Shown here piece after piece: positions 1-11,353 of a stretch of 64,000 nt of DNA. Positions within the stretch are counted from its first letter, which is position 1, and every line of letters begins with the position of its first letter. The position numbers and the translations under genes were made by a program. The DNA lies in contig NC_084887.1 in NCBI RefSeq assembly GCF_958979055.1, positions 35,256,620 to 35,320,619 of the forward strand, written 5' to 3'. Source of the DNA: Alnus glutinosa (Eukaryota; Streptophyta; Magnoliopsida; Fagales; Betulaceae). Below the pieces are notes generated by a model that was given only the letters and a program-made list of their open reading frames with translations, was not told the origin of the DNA and did no database searches.

Positions 1-320
1 TTTTCCTAATATGGCAATCTTTAGACACCAAATATTTTCCATTAATTTGGAAATATTCTTTGGCGCCAAGTATTTCCATAATATGTTTATTTGTGTTTAT
101 TTCCAGCCTTAGCAGATTTTATTTCCTTTTGTAACCATTAGGTCAAGGTTTTATTATAAGTATGAGATGTTTATAATAGAGGAGTCAGTTTATTGATTAA
201 TATTTAAGAATTCCGTTTTCCCCTAGGCCTTCAACGTGTTTGTTGAATTTTGTGTTTTGAGAACACTGATTCTTAATCACGTCTATCGCTTTCGCTACTT
301 CAGTATTATTTTCTAACAAC
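1..320 (+). repeat. Possible LTR fragment cut by the window edge
   Basis: AT-rich non-coding sequence with a promoter-like TATAAG stretch near 157-162 and a downstream leader-like region, resembling the U3-R-U5 arrangement of a plant LTR. No second LTR, target duplication or internal domain is visible because the window begins inside it. The assignment rests on general appearance only and could be wrong. The rest of the stretch up to 898 is AT-rich and shows no gene. Confidence 0.25.
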
Positions 321-898
321 GTGCATACAAATACCCAAATTATTTATTGAGTATTACATCGGGTTTTAGTTTTGGGACTTGATGCATTTGTTCAAATTGT
401 TCAGTCAACTGAGCCATTATGCCTAGATTTTCATATTTTCATTGAGAACTTGTCTTGACTTAGAAACTTTTCGTGAAGTACAAAATGATTGCATCAATTT
501 AACAATATATGCTGATTTTGAGTTGTGAGAGAAAAAAAGAAAAAAGAAATGAAATGAATTATAAACAACTTCTCATACTAATTTGTTTTTAAAAAATAAA
601 ATAAAATAAAAGATTAATGGAATCCAAATTGTTTAATAAAAAGGGGTTAGTTATTATTACCAAACAATCATTAGTTTTTTAAGCAAGATGACATTTCATA
701 AACTAATAAAGATTAAAAACAAAACATAAAAAATCAAAGCAAAATTTTATAGATCTAATAATGTTTATATCATATATATTGTTGTCACTAGTCACTTTAT
801 TTAAAACATGTACATTATCGTTAAAAGCACTTATGCAAAAGCTGATGACTGCTTTTTCTGTAACACGTTCGCCTATATAAATAAGTGTTGCCTACCCA

Positions 899-2353
899 TC
901 ATTCTTCAGCGGTAACGAGTTTATCTTGCTCTTTTGCTTCTTCTTTGGCTGGTTGTTCAATCTTTTTGGCTTCTTCCTCGGCTTTCAACCTTGCTTCTTC
1001 TTTCGCCGTTTCAAGAGCTTGGATCAGACTTTCCAAGCAGATTGTTGGATCCCCTGAAGTTGTCTTGGGCATCAAATGCTCCGCAACATCAGCTGGAGAC
1101 ATATTTGTTTCTTCCAACAACTCACGGATTCTGCCAAACAAAGGGTGAGATTCAATTTGAAGATAGTTCTTAGCCAGCACCTTGAACGCTTCAAATCTGC
1201 AGTACGACAATTCTATGTGTTTATCCATCCGCCCTCTTCGAATCAGTGCTGGATCGAGTTCCTCGACATAATTAGTGGTGAAGACAATCAATCTTTCCCC
1301 GCCACAAGCTGACCAAAGCCCATCAATAAAATTCAGCAGCCCAGAAAGAGTAACCTGGCTTGCTTCGGTATCCTTCTCTTCTTTTTCCGGTTTTTGTCTC
1401 GGATCCTTCTTTTCGTCTGCTTCACCTTTCTCCTTTTTCTTCTTCTTCCTTTGACCAGTGAGATCAAGTGAACAGTCAATGTCTTCAATCAAAATAATAG
1501 ACTTGCTTGATACTTCCATCAATAGCTTCCTAAGCTCAGTGTTATTCTTCACCGCAGTCAATTCAAGATCATAAAGGTCATAGCCCAAAAGATTTGCCAT
1601 GGCAGCAATCATGGTGGACTTGCCTGTTCCTGGAGGGCCATAAAGAAGATAACCTCTCTTCCAAGCCCTCCCAACTCTTTCATAAAACTCTTCCGCCTTG
1701 CTGAACGTGATGAGGTCCTCCATAATTTCTTTCTTCTTCTCAGGATCCATTGCGAGGGTCTGGAACGAAGCCGGGTGCTTCAACACCACATGGCTCCATT
1801 GCGATTGCTCGCTGTTGGTGTAGAGCTTTCTTTGCCGGGTTCTCACCTCGATGGCCTTACCCTCTTTGAGGACATGATCCAGGTATGGCCCGAGAATGAG
1901 GTCCCTATGTCGCCTATGGAAAGTGAGCCTGTAGTACCTCTTCTCCTCCGGGTTCCAAAATGACGGCGTATTGGAAACATCTTTCCCAGAAGCCCACCAC
2001 AGTTTGATTCCTTCAAACTCATCAGCCACCTCTTCATGGTCATCCATGCGAAGAGCAAGAGATTGGCTGTTTTTAGCTATGTCTGCCTTGAGCCTCTTTG
2101 CCTGCGTAGAGGACTTGGAGCTGAGGTAGTTTTGGATGGCAGAGTATGCTTCGCTCCGATAGCTATGATAGTCTCCAGTGAGCTCGTCGAATCTAATTTG
2201 GTTGTAACGGTAAACGAACCTCAGCAATATTTGACAGTATTTCTCCATGTTGTTTTGGAGCTGATAAGGAACGTACTGCTGAAACACAGCCCACACAAAC
2301 ATCAAGCTGGCCATTATGGATCCTAGATTAACGAACATGTCTTTTGGGGTCAT
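899..2353 (-). CDS. AAA-ATPase, BCS1-like (At3g28580/AATP1 type), array copy 1
   Basis: Intronless gene for a 484-aa membrane-anchored AAA-ATPase. Order of parts: hydrophobic N-terminal anchor (about residues 8-30, GSIMASLMFVWAVFQQYVP), plant AAA-ATPase N-terminal domain (about 30-200), AAA core with Walker A GPPGTGKS (about 239-246), Walker B IILIEDIDCS (about 287-296), the TTNYVEELDPALIRRGRMD segment, and a Lys/Glu-rich charged tail. Arabidopsis relatives are reported at mitochondria or ER and respond to stress or ABA; that location is inferred here. The frame stays open 46 codons upstream, but the Met at 2353 aligns with the starts of the other two copies, and copy 2 has an in-frame stop upstream, so that extension is probably leader. 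A TATATATTA stretch on the minus strand near 2427-2437 is a candidate TATA box. A Lys/Glu insert of about 35 residues follows Walker B, as in the family. Confidence 0.93.
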   Translation of the reverse strand: MTPKDMFVNLGSIMASLMFVWAVFQQYVPYQLQNNMEKYCQILLRFVYRYNQIRFDELTGDYHSYRSEAYSAIQNYLSSKSSTQAKRLKADIAKNSQSLALRMDDHEEVADEFEGIKLWWASGKDVSNTPSFWNPEEKRYYRLTFHRRHRDLILGPYLDHVLKEGKAIEVRTRQRKLYTNSEQSQWSHVVLKHPASFQTLAMDPEKKKEIMEDLITFSKAEEFYERVGRAWKRGYLLYGPPGTGKSTMIAAMANLLGYDLYDLELTAVKNNTELRKLLMEVSSKSIILIEDIDCSLDLTGQRKKKKKEKGEADEKKDPRQKPEKEEKDTEASQVTLSGLLNFIDGLWSACGGERLIVFTTNYVEELDPALIRRGRMDKHIELSYCRFEAFKVLAKNYLQIESHPLFGRIRELLEETNMSPADVAEHLMPKTTSGDPTICLESLIQALETAKEEARLKAEEEAKKIEQPAKEEAKEQDKLVTAEE

Positions 2354-2491
2354 GTTTGATCTTTTTGTCTCCCTCTTTTTTCTCCGGCCTCCAATGCAGA
2401 ACTGCTTGAATCTAGCACATAAAATAATATATATCAGTACATGGAGGCAAAAATTTAGACCAACAGAGAGATTACAGTGACACACTGGCAT

Positions 2492-4330
2492 ATTATTAAC
2501 TTATGATGACCATTCGGGTCGATAATACCTTGTTTTATAATAATTTTTTAAATTTTGGACCAACATAACACATTACACTGGGACTGGGTCACTGTACTGG
2601 GCTCGTCCATTCGGGTCAGCCCACTTCCTTAATTGGACCAAAATGGGTCCACTGCACTGGGTTGGCCCGTTTGGGTCAGCCTATATTTTTTACCATTTGT
2701 TTTTTTCTCTCTGGATCGGGCCTGGGATTAAAAACCCTACCAGGTGGCCCCAAAACCCCTCACGAATTCTCATCTTCAAGCCGCCGCCCCTGCAAAATTA
2801 TGCAGCAGCTGCCGCCGCCGTCAGTGATCTTACCGCACGCGGCGAACAAGCAGATTCTGGCCGCCGCTCATCGGCATGCGACGTCCAAGTCGCCGCCAGA
2901 ACAGGCGGCCTGCATAAGGCCGCGGGTCCTTCAGTATGGCGCCACATAATAGCAACCCATGCGGCCAGCAAAGAAGTTATGGAACTTTTTTCTCAGATGT
3001 GCTGAGAGCGGTGGTCCGACTATCGGTTACATACGCAGCGGCGGGGCACCCACACCTTGTACCTTGATGCACTGACTCATACTCCACCGAGAGCACCCAC
3101 ATTGATCACGACTACTCATGCGTTGGCCATTGGCTCGTATAACCCCCAGTGTTTTCGCCAACACTCAATACGGCACAGCCACACACCCACCACAAGATAC
3201 GAGATACAATATAAACAGCAACAATGCATGTATGTAAATATAATTTTACCATTAAAACATTAAATTTAGACATACCTTAGGACTTATTTGCTTAAGCGAA
3301 AGAAGACAAACAACATAGAAAACCTCAGAAAGAAACATAAACTTTTGAAAGAATTCTGAAAAAAGAGACGTATCTTTTAACTTATGCCAAACAATATTAC
3401 ACCTATTCTTTATTTATAAGTTAGGTCAAGAATCCTCGATTCACTTTTTCCTTAATTATTCTTCCCTCAAAGAAAGATTCCGATTCTGCGAATAATTTTT
3501 ATTAATTTTTTTATTTAGAATGAACTGCCAATACCTTAAATTTGTAATTAATTTATCATACTAAAAATCATGCTCATATGAGCACTTTATTGGAAAATAT
3601 CATGCGCATATGAGGCGAGCATGAGCAGATCGAGTATCACTGACTACCATTATTAATATTCAACTCAACACAAGTCGTCAAATCTATTTACTTATTCATT
3701 CTATTTACATGGTCCAATAGGATATAGCCTACTAATAAATTGACAAAAAAAAAAAACACTTATAACTTTTGATCTTTTATCAATTTTGAAAAAATTGTAT
3801 TCAAACTTTAAAAAGTATCAATTTAAGATTTTCATCTTTCAATTTTTTTTAATTTCAACCCCTCATTAAAATTTTCTGTTAAATCATGTCAAAATTCTTC
3901 AAATACCCATTCTTTTGTTTTAGGAAAAGAAAAAGAAAAAAAATTGTTAAAATGTAGGTGTTAGTCAGAATTTAACTAATTTGCAAAAATATTCATACCT
4001 GGATCTTTAAAAAAATTTATAATTTTTTTTAATAAAATAAACATAGGGATATTTTGAGAATTTTAATAGAATTTAACAAAAAATTCTAACGGAGGACTGA
4101 AATAAAAAAAAATTAAAAATTAAAAATTAAAAGATAAATATCCTAAATTACATGCTAGACTTGCCATGAAAAATCAGGGAGGCATTATAATCGCGTGATT
4201 AATTGTCAAATGATCGGTCAATTAGAAAATAATTAATTGCCAGCTAGATGTTAACTTGTGGAAGAATCAATATGACACTGATGTTTTTTCTTTGTTTTTG
4301 TATCTATTTCTGGAGGGGGAGGAGTGCCAT
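2492..4330. other. Intergenic, upstream of AAA-ATPase copy 1
   Basis: No gene recognised. At 2580-2685 there is a short imperfect direct repeat of a GGGTC/CACTG-rich motif, followed to about 3060 by a GC-rich patch with overlapping short frames and no recognisable domain. From about 3740 to 4150 the sequence is AT-rich and resembles the low-complexity MITE-like repeats also seen near 9960-10200; its ends could not be fixed. Confidence 0.5.
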
Positions 4331-4336
4331 TTGTGG

Positions 4337-4884
4337 GAGCTGCTACACTTACACCCACATTCTTACACCTACTTTTTACACCTTGACGTGGCAACATTTG
4401 CATCACAGTTTTTTTTTTTTTAATTTAAGAAAAGGCACTGGACGAAGAAAAAAGTGGAAAAAAAATATAAAAATGGAGAGGATGACCAGAAACCAGGTGC
4501 ACACCAGCCGTAAACCATGCACACCGGCCGTGGGAGACACCGAAAACCACTGCCAGAACCCGAGTGTCCCGCCCTCTCTCCAGAAACCCGCCCACACGCC
4601 GGAAAACTGAGAGTCCCGCATGTTGGAAACCACCCACTCTCTCCAGCAGATCCGACCTTCCCGAGCCCGCCTCTCTCTCCGGAAACCCACCCACACGCCC
4701 GAGCCCAATTCCGGCGCTCTCTTCTCCGGCCGTCCTGAGAACCGGCGATCCCCTCTCGTTTTCTCCATTTTTCGCTTTTTTTTTTTTTTTTTGGTTAAAG
4801 CTCGTGCATCCCTTGTAAAAAAATAAAATAAAATGTGTGATGCAAATGCTGCCATGTCAGGGTGTAAGTGTAGCATTATCTTTT
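4337..4884. mobile_element. MULE-like non-autonomous element with a GC-rich insert
   Basis: The ends are inverted copies of each other: GCTACACTTACACCC near 4341 and its complement GGGTGTAAGTGTAGC near 4860. The similarity continues inward through TGGCA.CATTTGCATCACA on both sides. The flanks CATTTGTG and CTTTTGTG could be a decayed target duplication. Between the arms lies a GC-rich block (about 4490-4745) containing two diverged copies of a motif around CTCTCTCC.GAAACC, which is unlike the AT-rich surroundings and looks like captured host DNA, as in Pack-MULEs. The minus-strand open frame across it has no recognisable domain. Confidence 0.55.
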
Positions 4885-4977
4885 GTGAAAGGGAACAAAA
4901 GCGCAGGTACCTTTGGTGTCATGCAGAACAAGAAGGTTCAGTTTTCTGTTAAACAATTAAAAGTTAATGATCCATTT

Positions 4978-5625
4978 CTTTCGACGTAAAATGTTTTTTG
5001 TTGTAAAATTTTTTTAATGAAATTATTTTTTTAAAGAAATAATTTTCTTGAAAATATTTTCCGACGTTTGGCTCGTACAAAAAAATCACCAACGGCGAAA
5101 AACCACAGTGACAATATTCCGTCACTAGCCAATAGGATTCTAGCCACTTTCACCGGATTCCGGCGACAATGGCTAGATGCTGGCCAATTTCACCAGAATC
5201 CGACACAAATGGCCAGATTCTGGCCATTTTCAGGCTGAATCCGATCTGTCGAAATTTGGCGACATCTGGCGCAAATTACTAGATTTCGGCACCGATAAGA
5301 TTCCTGCCCGTTTTGCGGGAATCTAAGTTGCTAGATTCTGACGGCGGTCGCCGAAATCCTACCAGTGCCGCCGGATTCCGGCAATCAGGTATCAAAATTC
5401 AGGGACCTTCGACAGTAGATTCAGGCTACCAACAAACTCCAATACTCGGCAATAGCAGATTCCCACAAACATACGTATAATAATAAAGAGTTTAAATCCA
5501 GAAAACGATTTACAGTTTTTAAAACCATAAATCATTTTCAAAAAATTAAAGAGACTTTTACGATCAAACAAAAAATGATTTCTGTTGACTATCATTTTTT
5601 GTTGCACTAAACACTGAAAAATACA
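4978..5625. mobile_element. TIR element with GGCCAGATTCYGG internal repeats, copy 1
   Basis: The same family occurs in the opposite orientation at 59203-59832. Shared parts are an AAAATATTTTC.. arm, the block TTTTTTTGTA..ACCAACGGC with its complement, and a centre made of short degenerate repeats around CCGGATTCCGG and TCTGGCCA. Both copies end in motifs resembling CGTAAAATRTTTT. No coding potential. Boundaries are approximate and no target duplication was identified. Confidence 0.55.
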
Positions 5626-6135
5626 ATATATATATATAACTTGATTTCTCTCACATGTTTTTATTAAAATAAATAAATAAAAATAAGGTGTCATGTCAAC
5701 ATAAAAAGACTTTATAAAGACATTAGATGAAGCTCTAGAGTGGTGCACAACAGTTATTGTTATGCACCAATCACTCTAATTTGTAATGAATTTACTATCA
5801 ATATATATATATATATATTAATGAGAAGAAGGGTGACGCATAAGATGCATTTTGATTAAGATTGGTGTAATGTTATTATCCAAATTCCCATAAATCAATA
5901 TGATTTAATTACAATTTTAACTATTTTAACTTGGCGAATCCCTTTTAAAAAGGTCAAAGGCTTAACTTTTCTTAAAAACTTGAATTGAAGTAGTTGAAGT
6001 GTCCACGGGAGAATGTATATATTTGGCAAAATAATTTCGTATGGTATTAAAAGCCTAAAAGTGCCACAAATTGAAATAAAAAAAAAAATGGCCAAAATAA
6101 ATTGAAATGAAATGTTTTATTATTATTATTATTCA
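5626..6135. other. Intergenic AT-rich DNA
   Basis: Contains a partial copy (about 5637-5740) of the repeat that is complete at 10262-10468, recognised by the shared stretches AACTTGATTTCTCTC and ACATTAGATGAAG. The remainder is AT-rich with microsatellite TA/ATT runs. I see no gene. Confidence 0.5.
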
Positions 6136-6143
6136 ATTGGAAC

Positions 6144-7179
6144 TAGGGCTGGAAGCGAGCAAAACTACTCGTGAGCATACTCAAACCCGGCTAGACATTG
6201 CTCGACTCGGGATCGGTTCATTTATTAAGCAAACAAAGTTTAAACATTTTTTTAAACTCGTTTAATAAACGAGTTGAACATGCCAAAACTTGGCTTGACT
6301 CGGAGTATGATCGTAAACAAAGCTTATAGAAATTTAACTAAGCTCGATAGGCTCGTTCGTATATATATACATATAAGTAAAGTTAGATTTAAGTAGTAAA
6401 TTTAATAGCATTAGTATGGCAAATAATTAATTTTAAGGATTAAGTTGTAGTGATATAAAATAAGATGAGTCAAAATTACAATTTAAAAATGATTGAGACT
6501 AATAATAAAATAAGACCAAGGCTTGGTCTTATTCACAGCCACGTGTGTGGCTGTGGATTGTTTTGGAGAGATATTTTATCCCCTTAACCTCACGCCTCTC
6601 TCCCTTTCATTTTCTCTCTCTTTTATTTTTCCCTTTTCTTTCTTTCTTCTTCTTATCTCCCTCTCCGTTCTCCTGTCGCGCACACACCAAATTGAGTGAG
6701 AGAGAATGGATCCAAGAGTGAGAGAGCTGATCCGTGAGAGAGAGACACATAATTTAGAAGAAGAAGAAGAGAAGAAGATGGGTTTTCGGCCATGGGTTTT
6801 CAGTAAAGATCAAGAAAAAAGAGGTCGGAGCTGGCTAAAGCCATTTTGTCTCCAATGACCAATCTATATAAGTGATTCACACCCTATTTCGTTTTTTTCT
6901 TTTTTTCTTTTACAAGGGCAATACTTTCTTATTGATATTTTTGTTTTTAATTTAATAGTTTTTTTGGGAAAACACTTCATTTTTTTTTTTGTCATTTTAT
7001 CGACGATTTTGTTTTTGCTTTTTTTTTTTCCTCTCTATTGCAATATTGTTCTCTGTTTGGGGTTTCAAAAAAAAAGGAAAATGGTAACGAGCTCTCGACC
7101 TAAGTTCGAACACACTAAAAAATAGCCTGGCAAGTTCAAAAAAGTTCGAACTCAACTCGGCTTGGTTTATTTAGCCCTA
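6144..7179. mobile_element. Non-autonomous hAT-type element
   Basis: Starts TAGGGCTGGAAGCGAGC and ends TTATTTAGCCCTA, so the termini are short inverted repeats. The flanks ATTGGAAC (6136-6143) and ATTGGAAA (7180-7187) match in 7 of 8 positions, fitting the 8-bp target duplication of hAT elements. No transposase. The inner part (about 6540-7070) is different in kind: a CT-rich stretch, a GA-rich stretch and an ATGGGTTTTCGGCCATGGG start-like segment, reminiscent of a captured gene leader. Confidence 0.72.
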
Positions 7180-7316
7180 ATTGGAAATGTTAAATCAAAT
7201 GAGACAAAATACAAGAGGTGCTTTATATAATTTCAATTATTTTAATTTAGGGTTTAGGTATGCCTGTAAAACTTAAACTATTACCATACAATTATTATTT
7301 TTCGAGAAATGATATA

Positions 7317-7590
7317 GAGCTTGTTTGGCAAACAACTCTCACTCCCTTTCTATTTTTTTTTCACTTTTCCCAAAAAAAAGTCAAATAAAAAACATTTTTT
7401 TCTTCACTTTTTATATCACATCAATAATTTTTTATTATTATCTAAATAAAAAAAATCTACTACAAAACAAAACTTTTTCACTTTTCTTTATAACAATTCC
7501 AAACTTTTTTATACTTTATATCATATTAATCACTTTTTACTATTATTCAAACAAATATTTTACAATTACAACCATTTGCCAAACAAGCTC
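7317..7590. mobile_element. MITE with GAGCTTGTTTGGCAAA termini
   Basis: Begins GAGCTTGTTTGGCAAAC and ends TTTGCCAAACAAGCTC, an almost perfect terminal inverted repeat; the interior is AT-rich and non-coding. The long frame across 7325-7696 is only this AT-rich interior. A diverged relative lies near 34806-35045. The flanks (ATATA, ATACA) are too short to decide the superfamily. Confidence 0.65.
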
Positions 7591-8194
7591 ATACATATTC
7601 TCCAATGCACTCTTTGATGTGACAATAAAAATGATCATCATTAAATATTACAAGTACTTTTTTTTTTTTTTTTTACCTAATTATGATTTTTACTGATATA
7701 TAAAAGGGTGAACACTTAGGAATGAACACTAAAATGTATATGTAACAATCCCCTTGTTACTTTTAAGGCAAGGTGAGAGTAACTTAACTAAGTAAAGATT
7801 TAAAAAGAAAAACATAAAATAGAAGAGTAGGAACCTACAAAATCACAAGAGTAACCAGTACAGCTGTACAACATAAAAATAAAAAAGTAAAATAAAATTT
7901 TACAAATCTGATTATATTATTTAAAAATTTTATAACGAAAGATAAACATTATTAAAAGCAACAAAATAAAACCTAAACAGTAGACATAGAATTATTTTCT
8001 CCGGTGAAATGGAGATCGAGAGCATCGGTCCTTTTTGGTCCACTACTGGTAAAGCCTATGAACATGGGCTCCTCCATTTTCTTTGGGTCAAAATGGGCTC
8101 CTCCATTTTTTTTCTTTTCTAGCCTTTTCATTATAGCAGCCGACGTCTGGTTTTCTATCGCACATTTTGGCTAGAATTGTTGGCTAGCTTCCCA
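7591..8194. other. Intergenic, downstream of AAA-ATPase copy 2
   Basis: AT-rich, no gene recognised. A short direct repeat of a GGGCTCCTCCATTTT motif occurs at 8066-8110. The segment just before the stop codon of copy 2 resembles the 3' flank of copies 1 and 3, showing that the duplicated unit extended past the coding region. Confidence 0.5.
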
Positions 8195-9646
8195 TTATTC
8201 TTCAGTGGTAACGACTTTATCTTGGTCTTTTGATTCTTCTTTGGCTGGTTGTTCAATCTTTTTGGCTTCGTCCTCGGCTTTCAACCTTGCTTCTTCTTTC
8301 GCCGTTTCAAGAGCTTCGATCAGACTCTCCAAGGACAATGTTGGATCCCCTGAAGTTGTCTTGGGCATCAAATGCTCCGCAACATCAGCTGGAGACATAT
8401 TTGTTTCTTCCAACAACTCACTGATTCTGCCAAACAAAGGGTGAGATTCAGTTTTAAGATAGCTCTTGGCTAGTCCCTTGAACGCTTCAAACCTGCAATA
8501 CGACAATTCTATGTGCTTATCCATCCGCCCTCTTCGAATCAGTGCTGGATCGAGTTTCTCCACATAATTAGTGGTGAAGACAATCAGTCTTTCCCCGCCA
8601 CAAGCTGACCAAAGCCCATCAATAAAATTCAGCAGCCCAGAAAGAGTAACCTTGCTTTCTTCGCTATCCTTCTCTTCCTTTTCCGGTTTTTGGGTCGGAT
8701 CCTTCTTTTTTTCTGCATCATCTTTCTCCTTTTTCTTCTTCTTCCTTTGACCAGTGAGATCAAGTGAACAGTCAATGTCCTCAATCAAAATAATAGACTT
8801 GCTTGATACTTCCATCAATAACTTCCTCAGCTCAGTGTTATTCTTCACCGAAGTCAATTCAAGATCGTAAAGGTCATAGCCCAAAAGATTGGCCATGGCG
8901 GCAATCATGGTAGACTTGCCTGTTCCTGGAGGGCCATAAAGGAGATAACCTCTCTTCCAAGCCCTCCCAACACTTTCATAAAACTCTTCCGCCTTGCTGA
9001 ACGTGATGAGGTCCTCCATAATTTCTTTCTTCTTCTCAGGATCCATTGCGAGTGTCTGGAACGAAGCCGGGTGCTTCAACACCACATGGCTCCATTTGGA
9101 GTCGCTGTTGGTGTAGAGCTTTCTTTGCCGGGTTCTCACCTCGATGGCCTTACCCTCTTTGAGGACATGATCCAGGTATGGCCCGAGAATGAGGTCCCTG
9201 TGTCGCTTATGGAAAGTGAGCCTGTAGTACCTCCTCTCCTCCGGGTTCCAAAATGATGGTGTATTAGAAACATCTTTCCCAGAAGCCCACCACAGTTTGA
9301 CTCCTTGAAACTCATCAGCCACCTCTTCATGGTCATCCATGCGAAGAGCAAGAGACTTGCTGTTTTTAGCTATGTCTGCCTTGAGCCTCTTTGCCTGCGT
9401 AGAGGAGCTGGAGCTGAGGTAGGTTTGGATGGCAGTGTAAGCTTCGCTCCGAAAGATATCATACTCTCCCGTGAGCTCGTCGAACCTAATTTGGATGTAA
9501 GGGTAAATGAACCTCACCAATATTTGACAGTATTTCTCGATGTTGTTTTGGAGCTGATAAGGAACGTACTGCTGAAACATAGCCCACACAAACATCAAGC
9601 TGGCCATTATGGATCCTAGATTAGCAAACATGTGTTTTGCTTCCAT
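8195..9646 (-). CDS. AAA-ATPase, BCS1-like (At3g28580/AATP1 type), array copy 2
   Basis: Intronless, 483 aa, very close to copy 1. N-terminal hydrophobic anchor (about 8-30), AAA-ATPase N-terminal domain, Walker A GPPGTGKST (238-246), Walker B IILIEDIDCS (about 286-295), TTNYVEKLDPALIRRGRMD, and a charged tail ending in TTEE. The start at 9646 is well defined, because in this copy the upstream frame that is open in copies 1 and 3 contains a stop about six codons before the Met. The 5' flank (an AATTGCCTGAATCCTTTACA-like segment, then TTGGAAACTCATTG) is shared with copy 3, so duplication included the promoter-proximal region. It appears fully functional. Confidence 0.93.
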   Translation of the reverse strand: MEAKHMFANLGSIMASLMFVWAMFQQYVPYQLQNNIEKYCQILVRFIYPYIQIRFDELTGEYDIFRSEAYTAIQTYLSSSSSTQAKRLKADIAKNSKSLALRMDDHEEVADEFQGVKLWWASGKDVSNTPSFWNPEERRYYRLTFHKRHRDLILGPYLDHVLKEGKAIEVRTRQRKLYTNSDSKWSHVVLKHPASFQTLAMDPEKKKEIMEDLITFSKAEEFYESVGRAWKRGYLLYGPPGTGKSTMIAAMANLLGYDLYDLELTSVKNNTELRKLLMEVSSKSIILIEDIDCSLDLTGQRKKKKKEKDDAEKKKDPTQKPEKEEKDSEESKVTLSGLLNFIDGLWSACGGERLIVFTTNYVEKLDPALIRRGRMDKHIELSYCRFEAFKGLAKSYLKTESHPLFGRISELLEETNMSPADVAEHLMPKTTSGDPTLSLESLIEALETAKEEARLKAEDEAKKIEQPAKEESKDQDKVVTTEE

Positions 9647-10140
9647 GTTTGATGTTATTTGTGTGCCTCTTTTCTTTTCTTTTCTCTGATACAGAATTGC
9701 CTGAATCCTTTACATCTCTTATAATGCAGGGTAGCTTGCAGCTGCTTAAGCATCAGTTTGCATTTTCTTGGAAACTCATTGGTTTTGTCCCACGTGATCT
9801 AATATTGACTTTGACTGGTGGTTTTTGTTTTGATGGCCCAAAAGGTCGGTAAAGGCTAAGGCCGTAGCTGCAGCGCAATTTCTCGCTGAGTGGGTAGAGC
9901 ATTAATTACTGAATATTGTATATTATTAACACAAGTTGTAAAATCTATTTATTTATTTTTGTTTTTATCTTGGTAAAATTTCCATTATAATCCTTATCTT
10001 TCGTCAATTTTATAATTAAATATTCAAATTTTAAAAAGCATTAATTTATGATATCTATTTTAAAATTATTTTTAATTTCAATGCTATGTTAAAAATTTCT
10101 GTTAACTTTTTTTTGGTCAAAATTCTCAAAATGCCCCTAG

Positions 10141-10173
<33 letters not shown>

Positions 10174-10261
10174 TTACAAAGATTTAGGTGTTGGTCAGAA
10201 CATGTGCACTCGAAATCTTTGTAACTTCAAAAAGTGGCGATGCTCACTAATTGGTCAGTAA
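9647..10261. other. 5' flank of copy 2 and AT-rich repeat
   Basis: The first 180 bases are the duplicated 5' flank shared with AAA-ATPase copy 3. About 9960-10205 is an AT-rich repeat with adjoining poly-T and poly-A runs (10140-10172), similar to the sequence at 3740-4150. No gene. Confidence 0.45.
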
Positions 10262-10323
10262 GAAATGCTAGAATTCTTTTTAGTATCTTTATTGATCATT
10301 GTATGCTAACATGACACCTTCTT

Positions 10324-10366
<43 letters not shown>

Positions 10367-10468
10367 TTGATTTCTCTCTCATGTTTTTATTAAAAAAAAT
10401 AAAAAAATAAAGTGTCATATCAGTATAAAAATACTTCATAAAAACATTAGATGAAGTTCTAGCATCTC
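10262..10468. mobile_element. Short MITE with TA-microsatellite core
   Basis: Begins GAAATGCTAGAATTC and ends GAAGTTCTAGCATCTC, giving imperfect terminal inverted repeats around GATGCTAGAA. The arms also pair internally (GACACCTTCTTTT against AAAGTGTCAT). The centre is a (TA)n tract at about 10329-10362. A partial relative occurs at 5637-5740. Non-coding. Confidence 0.6.
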
Positions 10469-11342
10469 TCATAGCCAGTATGATGTACGTAGTGTGCTTT
10501 GTAGACGTGGCAGTGGATCTGAAGTTTTTTATTTTTTTTGTTTTACGACATAAAGTCTATCTTCTTCGTTATTACTAACTAATTAACAAATATTATACAG
10601 GTATAAGATAAGTATTTCTTCTTGATTTTTAATTGAAAATCCACTGATTGGCCGGTTATATATGTTAGTTAACTAACATCGTAAGCAATCAGTGGATCAA
10701 GTTTGGAATAATTAATATCATGGATTTATTTGAGACATTGAACTAGCAAGTTGTTTCATCATAATTTATTAATGAAAATCATAAAGTCCCACTTAAAAAA
10801 AATCAATATATTGCTTAGAAGAAAAAAAATACTAACATTAATATGTTAATAGACACCAACACATTAATTGTTAGCATATAGTTATATAATTAAATATGTT
10901 ATGACTAATTAATAGTATTAGCTATCTCTACTAAAAGAAAAAAATTAGTATTAGGCATTTAGTTAACACTTAACTGTAGTTAGTATTTACTATTTAGTAT
11001 ATCAAATACTTACTTGTATACTAACTATTCGATATAGCTATATATATATATATAGTTATCTAATATACTAACTACTAAATATTTTAGTTAACCATATGTC
11101 ATTATATTTCCTATTAACTAACTAGCTAATATATATTTGTATATATATATACAAAGATATATGTACAAGTTAACGAGTTAAGCTAAACTTTATATGAGCT
11201 AGGCTCACAAGCCATAAACGAATCGGGTGAGGAACCGGGCTAAGCTTTAAATTAGCTATTCTCGCGAGTCTCTATCGATTCCGTCGAGCGAATTAAGTAT
11301 GTATTACTTATTTAATCGAGTGGATTTATTCAGTAATAGAAA
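10469..11342. other. AT-rich intergenic DNA
   Basis: Repeated TTAGTTAACTA-like words between 10880 and 11110 suggest decayed repeat DNA. From about 11165 the words AAGCT, GAGCT and CGGGTGAGG resemble the interior of the hAT-type element at 6144-7179; this sequence appears to continue past the retroposon at 12411-12500, so the retroposon probably landed in such an element. No gene. Confidence 0.4.
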
Positions 11343-11353
11343 GGTTTATACAA

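Noticed and set aside
899-2491. Extended start of AAA-ATPase copy 1 at 2491 (and of copy 3 at 17494)
   Set aside because: The upstream codons are not conserved in copy 2, which has a stop there, and the internal Met matches the usual N-terminus just before the membrane anchor.
2643-3005. 120-codon frame in a GC-rich patch upstream of AAA-ATPase copy 1
   Set aside because: Two overlapping frames of similar length with no domain; GC-rich composition explains the lack of stops.
4403-4876. 157-codon minus-strand frame with poly-Lys and poly-Phe ends
   Set aside because: It runs from one transposon arm to the other and is built from homopolymers and a GC-rich insert; no protein-like conservation is visible.
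7325-7696. 123-codon frame rich in Ile, Phe, Tyr and Asn
   Set aside because: Product of the AT-rich interior of a MITE; amino-acid composition simply reflects T- and A-rich triplets.
9875-9910. tRNA-like words (GAGTGGGTAGAGC)
   Set aside because: The short match to a tRNA D-arm is not followed by anticodon or T-arm sequences that could fold.
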